DNA of 64,000 nt from Hanamia caeni (GTDB taxonomy: Bacteria > Bacteroidota > Bacteroidia > Chitinophagales > Chitinophagaceae), in the NCBI RefSeq assembly GCF_003721595.1, contig NZ_RJJR01000001.1:652903-716902 (forward strand). Direction: 5' to 3'. The translations under genes and the position numbers were made by a program. The number at the start of each line of letters is the position of its first letter. Positions within the stretch are counted from its first letter, which is position 1. A model generated the notes under the pieces. It had not been told where the DNA came from, made no database searches, and saw only the letters and a program-made list of their open reading frames with translations. Positions 26,601 through 35,432 of the stretch are shown piece by piece.

Positions 26601-27202
26601 ATTTCGATATCAAAAAGTATGGAAACAGAAAGCCATTGCATGATAACGAAACTAATTTTAGCATTACCAAAATAAGAATTGGGGAAGATGAACTTTCATT
26701 CTCTGCGGAAAAGGAATTATTTGCTGTAGGGAATTTTGAGCCATTATCCGAAGCCGAAAAGCTGTCGCGTAAATCTTTTGAAAAACTTGATGGAGGCATT
26801 ATCATTAGTGATTCAGGGAAATTGACAGTTGCCCAAAGTACATTGGATGCGTCTGAATTAGATTATGAATTGGATTATACTTACGATGACAGTGTGGGCA
26901 AAAAGCCTTCTGTAACCAAATTCCCTCATGGTGCATTTAATAATATGATAAGGGGTGCTGCTGCTTCCCAGTCAAACCTTAGCTGGAAAAATGTAAACAA
27001 ATCCCCGCTGAATGCTCCTGTAAAAACAAAAGTAGTCGACCAGGCTTACACGGTGGCTTCCAGCAGTAACCTGGCAGAATTTGATCAAAACCTGAGGTCC
27101 GGAAGCTATGCTGAAGTATTGCAATCGCTAAATAATATTATTAAAACAAAACCGGCAATGGCAGACGACCTTCAAATCGTTGGTGTTCATGAATTAGCTT
27201 AA
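23663..27202 (+). CDS. Very large beta-rich protein, DUF6603-like
   Basis: The 1179-residue protein has no signal peptide. Residues 1-200 are helical (FFQKLLKTFYEILKPAINMF; QAALASDDASDAGEHVAGEL). A Gly/Lys/Thr-rich linker spans about 400-435. Residues about 470-920 are long alternating hydrophobic beta-strands rich in Gly, e.g. GALELSFKGLFDLKAVG, FSVKLEATLALRHHSS and GTTPWHIEGEVSFGILFAT. The C-terminal part is more polar (LLIHPFGAIAFAQRTLPLNF). From memory this resembles DUF6603, a family without known function. The strand pattern suggests an extended, partly hydrophobic beta-structure, possibly a lipid-binding groove or barrel; that is inference. Second gene of the five-gene operon. Confidence 0.6.
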   Translation: MADSNSQDFFQKLLKTFYEILKPAINMFSDDQARTELLGSLGITGTAAGTSTPSTGGLEAYINKADDEVEPFQLASAIADLTSVVMGIEGIIQAALASDDASDAGEHVAGELVTALLNLLTLDYLRRRHPEVHAVVELLDTLDESAVAAGGSVNFIKDYIGGFFKQIGKTFDTEESTTAVSDGLFMAISGGLFYLEHYLRSKGVKDLVISANYGFENVTSATTANADKITNRTFSYSLESKSRKKDKFFNTLVFVPKEQQGIGFVTELKGTFGDTISIDDKNKIDYEITGDGLFRIGNPSEVNEGKSNKILLVYTYENKDPKKISLLDKPAIRFAFGTVKLGLMVTPDDVLAKGILDIHYEFNKGGLTGFPFNFLPDDIKDKFPLGIGYSATKGFTVDGDGNIGTGSKSGSQDGAPTPPKTMAKTAEGGDAGGGAVEAIVAKLLNALHKQIPLHKNLGNIVGLDTLTLNLSADSALKNFQLEVSLDFWLKLGSVITITISRLGMTLNVKKLDGNGGILGYDLTPGIKWPTGAGVMVNAGVVKGGGFLYLDPDKGEYFGALELSFKGLFDLKAVGILNTIMPDGSKGFSMLIIITAEFSAVQLGFGFTLLGVGGLLGVNRRAEVEALRAGLKTNAIKSILFPEDVVGNINRIISDIKQIFPIQQDSFLIGIMGKIGWGTPTLISIELGIILQLPDPKILILGVIKLALPTEETAVVKIQVNFLGVIDFQNEFLYFEARLFDSHLVGFPLTGSLALVVAWGDNSTFGLSVGGFHPDFKDYPVVPTLPGAFRDMDRISLQLLSGDNPRLGIECYFAVTSNTVQFGAKAELLAEGSMGFNIYGMLSLDALFIFDPFSFSVKLEATLALRHHSSILYGIHFAGTLSGTTPWHIEGEVSFGILFATITIGFSTTWGEPSPGVPDETQDLLGLIQAELDKAANWKPIVPDFNNIHVTVRTLRDDEEVDLLIHPFGAIAFAQRTLPLNFDIKKYGNRKPLHDNETNFSITKIRIGEDELSFSAEKELFAVGNFEPLSEAEKLSRKSFEKLDGGIIISDSGKLTVAQSTLDASELDYELDYTYDDSVGKKPSVTKFPHGAFNNMIRGAAASQSNLSWKNVNKSPLNAPVKTKVVDQAYTVASSSNLAEFDQNLRSGSYAEVLQSLNNIIKTKPAMADDLQIVGVHELA

Positions 27203-27220
27203 CCATAAAAAATTTTCTTT

Positions 27221-30200
27221 ATGAGCTTTGGAGAATACAAATTTTTTTCGTGGGCCCGCAAAGGTATTTCGGGCAACATCGCTGAAAAGGACACACTTGC
27301 CAAAAGCGATGGAACACAAAAGGAGCGGGCCACAGTGCCGGTGAATGTCACTTTAAATACTAATATTGCCGTGCCTCAAAAGAATTTCACGTTAGTGGGT
27401 CCCGGCGATATTATTGGCATTCAGCAGGACATGATTATTCGATGTGAGCCAAGGAACGGCGTTTCCAATTTTGAACCTAATTATTTTCCTTACATCGAAT
27501 TTTATGATGAAGATTTCCCCTGGCGCTATACGCCGGCATCTGCTGCCGGAACAGGTAATATGAGCCTGCGCCCATGGATAAGCCTGGTAGTTCTTAAAGA
27601 AGATGAATTTGAAGATACTCCTTTGCAATCGCCCCTGAAATCAATTGTGGTGAAAAATATGAATGCGTTGCAACGGGCGGATGAGCTGCATTTATGGGCT
27701 CATATGCATTCTAATTTAAAAAACGATGAGACCAATTTTGAGAAATACATTGAAAGCCTAGCCAATGATATAAAAACCGATCCGGATGGAGTGTACAGCC
27801 GGGTGATGTGTCCAAGAAAACTGGAGGCGAATGCTATGTATTATGCGTTTTTGATTCCCACTTTTGAAACCGGAAGATTAGCGGCATTGGGACAACCTAT
27901 TACCGGCATACCCGCGCAAAAAGCGGCCTGGCATGATGGTTTAAGTGAAACCGAATTTCCTGTCTATTTCCGTTGGAATTTCAGAACCGGGGCCAATTTT
28001 GATTTTGAAAGCCTCGTTAAGCTTATTGAGCCGCGGGTAATGGACAAAAGGGTAGGCGTAAGGCCAATGGATTGCAGTAAACCAGGATATTTTCAATTAA
28101 ATTCTTCTGCAGAAATACCCGCGCCCAATCCGCCTGTTATTCTTCTTGAAGGAGCGGTGAAGGCGCCTACGGCGGAGTCTACCACCATTGTTCCCAATGA
28201 ATTTCAATCCAGCATTGCGGAGCTGGTTAATTTGAACCGGGCGCAGGTAGAGAAAACTGACGGAGACCCTGTGGTCACTATTCCTTTTTATGGAATGTAT
28301 CATGCGATGCGAAAGGACCTCAGCAAACCCGGAGAAAAGATAATTCCGGTTTTTGATCCCAATTCAGATGTTTGGTATAACGATCTCAACCGTGACCCGC
28401 GAAACCGCGTGCCTGCAGGTTTTGGAGTGAAGGCTGTTCAGGATGGGCAGGAAGCGTTTATGGACAAGGCGTGGGATCAGCTATCAGATGTGCTTGAAGC
28501 AAACAAAAAATCAAGACTTGCGCAGGTAATGGCCGCAGTGATGAATACCAGCTTTAATAAAAACATAAAAAATCTTTCTCAGGAAAAAGTGTTAACACTC
28601 ACGCGCCGGTTGGCTTCTAAAATTTTAGTTTCAAACTTTACGATTAAAAAGCAAATCAGCCAAAGCCGGATTCCTGAAGCATTATTTATGGCTCCAACTC
28701 AAAAATTAATGCGCGTAAATAGCTCCATCAGCAGAACGTTAGAAAAAACCGGAACTCAACAGGCGTCAATAACTTCTATCGCCAGGGATATCAACAAGAC
28801 AGGCGGTATCACTTCTGCTTCTGTTGATAAATTTAAATCCGTGGCTGCTGTGGCCGGCATTACCACAGGTGTTCCCTCTGCCTCAATTGGCAAATTAAAT
28901 ATTTGGAGCACAGTTTCTAACCTCGATGAAACTGTGAAATTCCAGCCGATACAATTAGAAAACGGCGGATTTAAAAATGTTCTGGTAAGTAAAGCTTTGG
29001 AGGCAACCAATGTTAATAGAACTGGTATTATTGCGCCAAAGGCTGCCACACCCCCTGTAAGCGCGTCTCCGGCAACAACAAGAACTAATATCCCGGTAAA
29101 ACCAACCAATATTGGGGATACGCCTGTTACTCCGGTGAAACCAGCCAATGTTCCGGTTACTTCAACGCATGTGGGTAGCGTTCCTGCTGCGGGCGGCACT
29201 AATGTCAATGTTCCTGCGACGCCAACAAAAGTTATCAACACGCCTGCGACGGGCGCCGGTATCGGGCAGCTTCCTGTTTCTGTCGTAATTAATGATAATT
29301 ATAAAATCGCGTATACAGAAAATAATATCAGGGCCGGTTATTCTGAAACTGTTCCTGACAAACCGCTGGCTGATATTCCGACGATGTCGTCCAAAACTTT
29401 AGTGGCAATTACGCCCCTGAATGCTTATAAAAGTATTTTAAATAAGAAGATTTTTTGGGGAAAAGGAGTAGTGGTTCCACCTGTTGATGATATGCTGCCT
29501 GCAATGGCTTATCCTGACTTTCCTGATGCTACTTATAAGCTTCTGATTGACCGGGATAAAGAATTACTACTTCCTAATCTCGAATTCATTCAGCCTAATA
29601 CCTTTTCTCTGTTACGGACCAATCAAAAATTTATTGAATCATACCTTGTAGGGCTCAACTATGAGATGGGCAGAGAGCTGCTGTGGCGCGAATATCCTAC
29701 CGATATGAGGGGTAGTTATTTCCGTCAGTTCTGGGATGTAAAGGGAATTATTTCTCCAACCTCTTCTTCTGAAGATGCAGAATCGCTGAAAGACATTGCG
29801 CCCATTCATATATGGAACAAGGATAATGAATTGGGAGAAAATAATGCCCGTGACAAGAATAAAGATTCGGAGCAACTGGTATTTGTGATTAGAGGCGACT
29901 TATTGAAAAAATTTCCAAATACGCTTATCTACGCCCAAAAAGCATCACGGGATGAAAACAACAAATGGTGCATTCATAAAGATTTGGATGATGCCGGGCT
30001 GGCAGCCGAAGTTCTTTTTCCTCAGTACCAGGCAGATGTGCCACCCGACATAAAATTATTGGGATTTGACCTTACGATTGATGAAGCTGCCGGCGTGAAG
30101 CCACAAGGTGATGGCTGGTTTTTTGTGATTGCAGAAGTGCCCGGTGAGCCACGGTTTGGAATGGATATCTCTTTTGATCCGGATAAACCCGATTCAGTAA

Positions 30201-30514
30201 CCTGGAACGACCTTTCGTGGGAAAATTTTGATGGAGGCAAAATTGATTTTGTATCGGGTACAAAGCCTCCTGAAATGCCAAACGGAGGTGCATACACTAT
30301 CGAAGGCCAGGATAGTACGGGCAAAAAAGGAATATGGGGAAGAAGCGCTGCCGACATGGCGACTATCTTGCTGCAAAGGCCCGTAATGATTGCGGTACAT
30401 GCTACCGAAATGCTGGATAAAGAGATAACGAATCAAAATCCGGGAACTGCTCCAACCACGAAACTGATAACGGAATATAAAAATTACGTGACGAATGTGT
30501 TACATCGTAATTGA
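27221..30514 (+). CDS. Large uncharacterised protein of the giant-protein operon (1097 aa)
   Basis: I do not recognise a named family. There is no signal peptide or membrane segment. The N-terminal 550 residues form one soluble region containing FPWRYTP near residue 99 and RPWISLVVLKEDEF. A Pro/Thr/Val-rich low-complexity linker with degenerate repeats (VPVTSTHVGSVPAAGG) spans about 590-686. The C-terminal region (about 700-1097) contains YFRQFWDVKGI, LVFVIRGDLLKKFPNTLIYA and GWFFVIAEVPGEPRFGMD. Such motifs recall uncharacterised proteins from distant phyla, but this is memory, not a search. The gene begins 18 bases after the DUF6603-like stop, so it is certainly co-transcribed. Confidence 0.6.
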   Translation: MSFGEYKFFSWARKGISGNIAEKDTLAKSDGTQKERATVPVNVTLNTNIAVPQKNFTLVGPGDIIGIQQDMIIRCEPRNGVSNFEPNYFPYIEFYDEDFPWRYTPASAAGTGNMSLRPWISLVVLKEDEFEDTPLQSPLKSIVVKNMNALQRADELHLWAHMHSNLKNDETNFEKYIESLANDIKTDPDGVYSRVMCPRKLEANAMYYAFLIPTFETGRLAALGQPITGIPAQKAAWHDGLSETEFPVYFRWNFRTGANFDFESLVKLIEPRVMDKRVGVRPMDCSKPGYFQLNSSAEIPAPNPPVILLEGAVKAPTAESTTIVPNEFQSSIAELVNLNRAQVEKTDGDPVVTIPFYGMYHAMRKDLSKPGEKIIPVFDPNSDVWYNDLNRDPRNRVPAGFGVKAVQDGQEAFMDKAWDQLSDVLEANKKSRLAQVMAAVMNTSFNKNIKNLSQEKVLTLTRRLASKILVSNFTIKKQISQSRIPEALFMAPTQKLMRVNSSISRTLEKTGTQQASITSIARDINKTGGITSASVDKFKSVAAVAGITTGVPSASIGKLNIWSTVSNLDETVKFQPIQLENGGFKNVLVSKALEATNVNRTGIIAPKAATPPVSASPATTRTNIPVKPTNIGDTPVTPVKPANVPVTSTHVGSVPAAGGTNVNVPATPTKVINTPATGAGIGQLPVSVVINDNYKIAYTENNIRAGYSETVPDKPLADIPTMSSKTLVAITPLNAYKSILNKKIFWGKGVVVPPVDDMLPAMAYPDFPDATYKLLIDRDKELLLPNLEFIQPNTFSLLRTNQKFIESYLVGLNYEMGRELLWREYPTDMRGSYFRQFWDVKGIISPTSSSEDAESLKDIAPIHIWNKDNELGENNARDKNKDSEQLVFVIRGDLLKKFPNTLIYAQKASRDENNKWCIHKDLDDAGLAAEVLFPQYQADVPPDIKLLGFDLTIDEAAGVKPQGDGWFFVIAEVPGEPRFGMDISFDPDKPDSVTWNDLSWENFDGGKIDFVSGTKPPEMPNGGAYTIEGQDSTGKKGIWGRSAADMATILLQRPVMIAVHATEMLDKEITNQNPGTAPTTKLITEYKNYVTNVLHRN

Positions 30515-30539
30515 ATTTTTTTGAAATAAAATAAAAGTC

Positions 30540-33500
30540 ATGGCAACCTTCCAGGAACAATTAGACCAGATTCAGAAATTAAGATTTGCCCAAAGCCAGG
30601 CAGACCAAAAAGCCTATTCAACAAAATTGGCGATACAAAAAAACATGGCGGGTGGAAGCCAGTCAGAAATTCAACAGGCGCTAAAGGCCGCAGAATTGCC
30701 CTATAGATCATCCGGCAAAATACTGAATGATGCGATTAAGAATTTACACGCTGTGGACTTTAAACTTTTAGTGAAGGAATTAAATGGAAATATTCCTTTG
30801 GTATTATTGCCCGTACGTATTGAAACACGTTTTGTTTCGCCCCCGGCATCACAATCAGATGAGCTATGGATTAGAATTTTTCCTGATGACATCCACACCG
30901 ATTCCCATGAAAAAGACTTAACAGCAGAAGAAATTTCGGCAGGAGAAGCTTATTGGAAAAGGGCGGCCGAACTGGTAAAGCAAAATGATGCTGCAACAAG
31001 AGAAGATAATTTGAAAAATGCATGGCTGCAGTTGAGAGATATTATTACCAACGCTCAGCGCGCCCTATGGGTGGCTATATCCACCAAGCCGGTAAATTGG
31101 GAGAACACTACTGTGGCGCCACCTGAAAGCCTTACATTCCCTCAATACGGAGATGTGAAGGATTATTCCTGGACAAAAGCGCCGCGAGCACAAGCTTTGC
31201 CTGATAAATTTGTGGCATCAATTTACCGTAATAATAAAGTGGTGTATGAGCAGGCTGGCAATGTAATTCCGGATACTGTTTTTTTAGGCCCCGATCCTTT
31301 GGCTGCTGATCCGGCGATTCAGAAAGATGATAGTGGGATCACCTTAAATGAAGACATTGACTGGCTGCAAAATTTTGATAAAGCCATTGAGGGCGGGATG
31401 GGAATGAAAATTAAGCTGCAGCCTCAAATGTTTTCTTCCGGAAAAACAATTGAGAAAATAACAATTCTTGGTATTTCTTTGTCTACTGGCCCTGATATGG
31501 GGAAAATGCTGCTGGAACAGCTTTTTGAGAGCCATCATTATTCGTCTAATGGTTTTTCTTTTTTGCCGCGCGGTACTGCCACCAATAATACCGAGCAGGA
31601 TGGCTCAGGCTATACAAAAAATGAAGATCACCTGGCAAAGGGTTATTATTCAGGCGAAAAGTTGGCTAATAATCCAGGTTCAGATCTTGATTTTTTCACA
31701 CAAATATTCGGTGTGGATTTTTCCAATATCCGTGAATTGAATCACAGCGATATGAGAGAGCATAGCGATGCACTGAATATGAATACCGCATTGTATGCAG
31801 CCGCATTATCAGATTTTTTTAATGAATACATGAAGCCCGCTGTAAAGGAAATGGATGCGGTTAACATCCGAAGTTTCTTTACCAGTTATGTAAGCTCGCG
31901 GGGGCCATTACCGGCAATTCGCATAGGAGATCAGCCGTACGGTTTTTTACTTAGCAGCGACATTCAAAGCTGGTCAGAACCCAGTTCAAAGTTTTATACA
32001 GGATTTTCAGACGTGCTCAGGAGATTGCAACTGGTTTGGGACGGAATTGTAAACTCGAAGAAGTTGTGCGTAGGCAAAGGCGGAGATACGGAAACATTGC
32101 TTCGTATTCTTGGCCTTCAACCGGGTTCGGTTGCGTTCAGGCAAAGGCTTGGAAACTTGCCGGACTACAGTTATTCGTTATCAAATATTAATATAGACCA
32201 GTTCAAAAAACAGGTGCTTTCACTTAACCAGGTGATTGTAAATTTTCTTCAAACTTTAGGGTATAAGTTGAGCGCAGAAAATTATTATCCTCTTATTTCA
32301 GATCTTATTTTCTATGACAGAACGGTTGCTCTATCCGGAAAAAAGCTTGTGGTGCCCGATAAAGAAAGTTCTGATGCAGAATTTTTGCCGCCCCTGCCCA
32401 AATCAAATCTGAATTACATTGAATGGATGGCTAAAAAAGCAACACTGTCTGCTCTTCAAAATGTAAATTTTGATGGCGATATACCGCCCAGGACATTGCT
32501 TTGCCTTTTATTGCGCCATGCATTATTAACTGAACTTGCGCAATCAGGAACCAGGTATTATTTTGATAACAAAATTGATATTCAGTATAGCGCATTTCAA
32601 AAAAGCCTGTTCAATTTCAATAAAGGTGTTGGCGACCTTACTACTTATGAGTTGTTAAGCGGCCAGGCAAAGAAAGTGGACAGTACAAAATTTTCAGGAA
32701 TCAATGGAAATATTGCTGACTACTTATTAGACAGTAAAATTAAGATTCCTTACAACCAAAATGTAACGTCCATGCGCAATGCGATGTCGCAAATCGCAGG
32801 TTTATCTACTGCCGGGTTAGAAAGAAACCTTTGCGACTTCATCGATCTGTGTTCATACCGGCTGGATGCGTGGCAGACGGGTTTATTTACCAGGCGGGCG
32901 TTTGCTAACCGCAAATCCATTCCTACCGGAATTTATATAGGTGCTTATGGCTGGGTCGAAAATGTTCAACCGGAAACTAAAGTGCCGGTTGCCGTAGATA
33001 CCCTTTCTGAAAAGATAAGGCCGGCAAATAATATTGCGCCGGTTAAGCTGAGAGAGAACGCAGGCTTTTCGCATGTTCCTTCTCTGAATCATGCTACAGC
33101 TATGGGTTTGCTTTTGGCAGGTTATAAAAATCATGCATCCAAGTCTGACCCGGATACTTTTGCTATTAATCTTTCCAGTGAGCGCACAAGAAAAGCCCTG
33201 GATATACTGAGTGGAGTCAGCAATGGTCTGTCTATCGAGGTTTTGTTAGGATATGAGTTTGAAAGAGCTATGCATGATTTTACCAGTAGCGGCCTGGGAA
33301 ACCTGAATCAATATATTTATGATTTCAGGAACAAATATGCAATTGATAATATTTCCATACCCCAGCAGGGCGCGCCCCAGGCCCAGGAAACGATTAATAC
33401 CTACCCGGTAGTGAACGGATTAAAAGTAGTGAAAGCACCGGTTTCTGAAATAAACGCGATTGTTACAGACCCGAATTTAGCAGATGATGTTCTTAACATT

Positions 33501-35402
33501 AAAAACAAGCTCGCTGATCTGCTGGATGCCTGCAATGATGTACTGCTTGCAGAAAGCGCCTATCAACTTACGCAGGGAAACCAGGACCGGACCTCTTCGG
33601 TTCTGAACGCGGCTTTACTTGCTGACACGCCCCCTGAGATACAGGTTACTGATACGCCACGCTCGAGCCTGCTGACTTATACGCACAGAATTTCGCTTCA
33701 TTTTAATACCGGCGCTCTGGTAAAGACTGTCAATGGTTGGCCTCAGGCTGCTTCTCCCAGGTCAGCCTTCGAACCAGGAATGAATCAATGGTTGGCTGAA
33801 ATTATCGGAAACGCTCAAAATATTGTATGCTCCGTTGCTGCGGTTGATAATGATGGAAACGAAACCAAACCTGCATTCCTTTCCTTGTCAGATTTAGGAT
33901 TGCAACCGATTGACCTTGTGTATATTCTTCCCAAAGATCTTGCAGGTGGGGCTACAGAATTGGAAAGCCGCATTGCTTACCAGTACCGGAAAGTGAATCA
34001 TACAGATAAAAATTCTTCAGTAAAAATCAGCTTTAGCCCTGCTGCCCCCGGTGAAAATAAAATCACGCTTGCACAGGTATATCCTCTTTTAAGAAATTTG
34101 AAAAACATGCTGACTGGTTCAAGGGTTGCTACCGCAAAAGATTTTGCTTCAAAACAAAAGACAGTTTCTTCCGGCGCGGATGATTCAGGAATTAATTATA
34201 CTGAATTTCAAAACAGGATTAGTAGTGCAATTGCCGGCCTTACTAGCGCATTCAATTCATTTAACAGCATCGTACCAAATACTACCGTTCCAAAAAATGA
34301 TCTTAATCCGGAAAACCTCGGAAAGTTCTTTGATATTATGAATCAAAAGCCTGGTGAAAAAAATCGCTTTGATGCGCTTGAATTAAACGAGGCAGCGGTC
34401 ACCGCCATTACCAATTTTCAAATCATGGCTACCGGCTATGGCGTTCAATTGGCTTACCCCGAAAATCAAACCTTTATTACAAAAATTAATCAGCGTGATT
34501 TTTTAGAAAAGACTTTTAATATCTGGAAAATACTCGATACAAAAATCAAGAGTGGAAATAAAAAATTGTCAGATGCTGTGGCAGACACAAACTACATCAC
34601 GAAGCGGAATTCATTCGTTGATGCTGCCAAAATAGTTATGGGAGATGATTTCGTTCCGATACCTCAATTCAATTATTCAAACCCGGAAATACTGGCCCAG
34701 TGCTTTGCTGACGAAAAGCAAATTCTTTCTCATGCTGAGACGGTATCTACTATTCCGGCGGAAGCGAATAAAGAATTATGGATACAATCAGTTTCGAGAG
34801 TACGCGAACGTGTCGCAAATCTTGAATCCGCGAGGATTATGGCGGAGTCGGTTTCCAATAATGAAATAAATTTTCAGGTAGCCCAGGTTCCTTACCGTCC
34901 TGATGATAGTTGGCTCGGGTTTGAATTTCCTGAACAGTATAACGGCGCACCTTTCAATATTCTGGATGATACCATAGCGCTCGCTTTTGCCGGCAGCGCT
35001 GCTACGAATACTTCATCTGCACAGTCTGTTTTAATTATTGACGACTGGACGGAAAAGATACCGGTGAATGAAGAAGTTACCGGAATAGCCTTTCACTATA
35101 ACCAGGCTTCAGCAGCAGCTCCGCAGTCGGTAATAGTGGCCATAGAGCCCACCGGCAGTGGCAAATGGGATTGGAATGTTTTGCAGGGAATCATTTACGA
35201 CACGCTCCGCCGCGCCAAGTCGAGAGCAGTAGAACCAGACCATCTCATGGAAAATCCGGCTTTAGGCGTGTTGCTGCCCATGACGATTGCCTCTTTTGAT
35301 GTAAATGAAGCAAATGTATCGCTGGATTATCTTTTGTTAAGCGATAAATTTTTGACGCTTGCCAAAAATCAAAATCTTGAGCTTTATAAAAAGTGGAATT
35401 AA
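30540..35402 (+). CDS. Giant uncharacterised protein of the operon (1620 aa)
   Basis: This is the largest gene of the window, one uninterrupted frame. No signal peptide or membrane helix is visible. Residues 1-80 look like a coiled-coil (QEQLDQIQKLRFAQSQADQK). Then come VLLPVRIETRF (about 88) and IRIFPDDIHTDSHEKDLT (about 115), a repeated aromatic region with PAIRIGDQPYGFL (about 456), a YIGAYGWVENVQ segment (about 800), a helical middle, and near the C-terminus LIIDDWTEKIPVNEEVTGIA followed by FHYNQASAAAPQSV (about 1500). No catalytic motif is seen. Its size and modular make-up suggest a scaffold or structural component. It starts 25 bases after the preceding gene. Confidence 0.6.
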   Translation: MATFQEQLDQIQKLRFAQSQADQKAYSTKLAIQKNMAGGSQSEIQQALKAAELPYRSSGKILNDAIKNLHAVDFKLLVKELNGNIPLVLLPVRIETRFVSPPASQSDELWIRIFPDDIHTDSHEKDLTAEEISAGEAYWKRAAELVKQNDAATREDNLKNAWLQLRDIITNAQRALWVAISTKPVNWENTTVAPPESLTFPQYGDVKDYSWTKAPRAQALPDKFVASIYRNNKVVYEQAGNVIPDTVFLGPDPLAADPAIQKDDSGITLNEDIDWLQNFDKAIEGGMGMKIKLQPQMFSSGKTIEKITILGISLSTGPDMGKMLLEQLFESHHYSSNGFSFLPRGTATNNTEQDGSGYTKNEDHLAKGYYSGEKLANNPGSDLDFFTQIFGVDFSNIRELNHSDMREHSDALNMNTALYAAALSDFFNEYMKPAVKEMDAVNIRSFFTSYVSSRGPLPAIRIGDQPYGFLLSSDIQSWSEPSSKFYTGFSDVLRRLQLVWDGIVNSKKLCVGKGGDTETLLRILGLQPGSVAFRQRLGNLPDYSYSLSNINIDQFKKQVLSLNQVIVNFLQTLGYKLSAENYYPLISDLIFYDRTVALSGKKLVVPDKESSDAEFLPPLPKSNLNYIEWMAKKATLSALQNVNFDGDIPPRTLLCLLLRHALLTELAQSGTRYYFDNKIDIQYSAFQKSLFNFNKGVGDLTTYELLSGQAKKVDSTKFSGINGNIADYLLDSKIKIPYNQNVTSMRNAMSQIAGLSTAGLERNLCDFIDLCSYRLDAWQTGLFTRRAFANRKSIPTGIYIGAYGWVENVQPETKVPVAVDTLSEKIRPANNIAPVKLRENAGFSHVPSLNHATAMGLLLAGYKNHASKSDPDTFAINLSSERTRKALDILSGVSNGLSIEVLLGYEFERAMHDFTSSGLGNLNQYIYDFRNKYAIDNISIPQQGAPQAQETINTYPVVNGLKVVKAPVSEINAIVTDPNLADDVLNIKNKLADLLDACNDVLLAESAYQLTQGNQDRTSSVLNAALLADTPPEIQVTDTPRSSLLTYTHRISLHFNTGALVKTVNGWPQAASPRSAFEPGMNQWLAEIIGNAQNIVCSVAAVDNDGNETKPAFLSLSDLGLQPIDLVYILPKDLAGGATELESRIAYQYRKVNHTDKNSSVKISFSPAAPGENKITLAQVYPLLRNLKNMLTGSRVATAKDFASKQKTVSSGADDSGINYTEFQNRISSAIAGLTSAFNSFNSIVPNTTVPKNDLNPENLGKFFDIMNQKPGEKNRFDALELNEAAVTAITNFQIMATGYGVQLAYPENQTFITKINQRDFLEKTFNIWKILDTKIKSGNKKLSDAVADTNYITKRNSFVDAAKIVMGDDFVPIPQFNYSNPEILAQCFADEKQILSHAETVSTIPAEANKELWIQSVSRVRERVANLESARIMAESVSNNEINFQVAQVPYRPDDSWLGFEFPEQYNGAPFNILDDTIALAFAGSAATNTSSAQSVLIIDDWTEKIPVNEEVTGIAFHYNQASAAAPQSVIVAIEPTGSGKWDWNVLQGIIYDTLRRAKSRAVEPDHLMENPALGVLLPMTIASFDVNEANVSLDYLLLSDKFLTLAKNQNLELYKKWN

Positions 35403-35432
35403 ACAAGGCCTTAATGAGTTAAAATAAAATTT

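Noticed and set aside
28990..29280. Repeat region considered as a CRISPR or genomic tandem repeat
   Set aside because: It is coding, in frame, with degenerate Pro/Thr repeats and no regular spacer structure.
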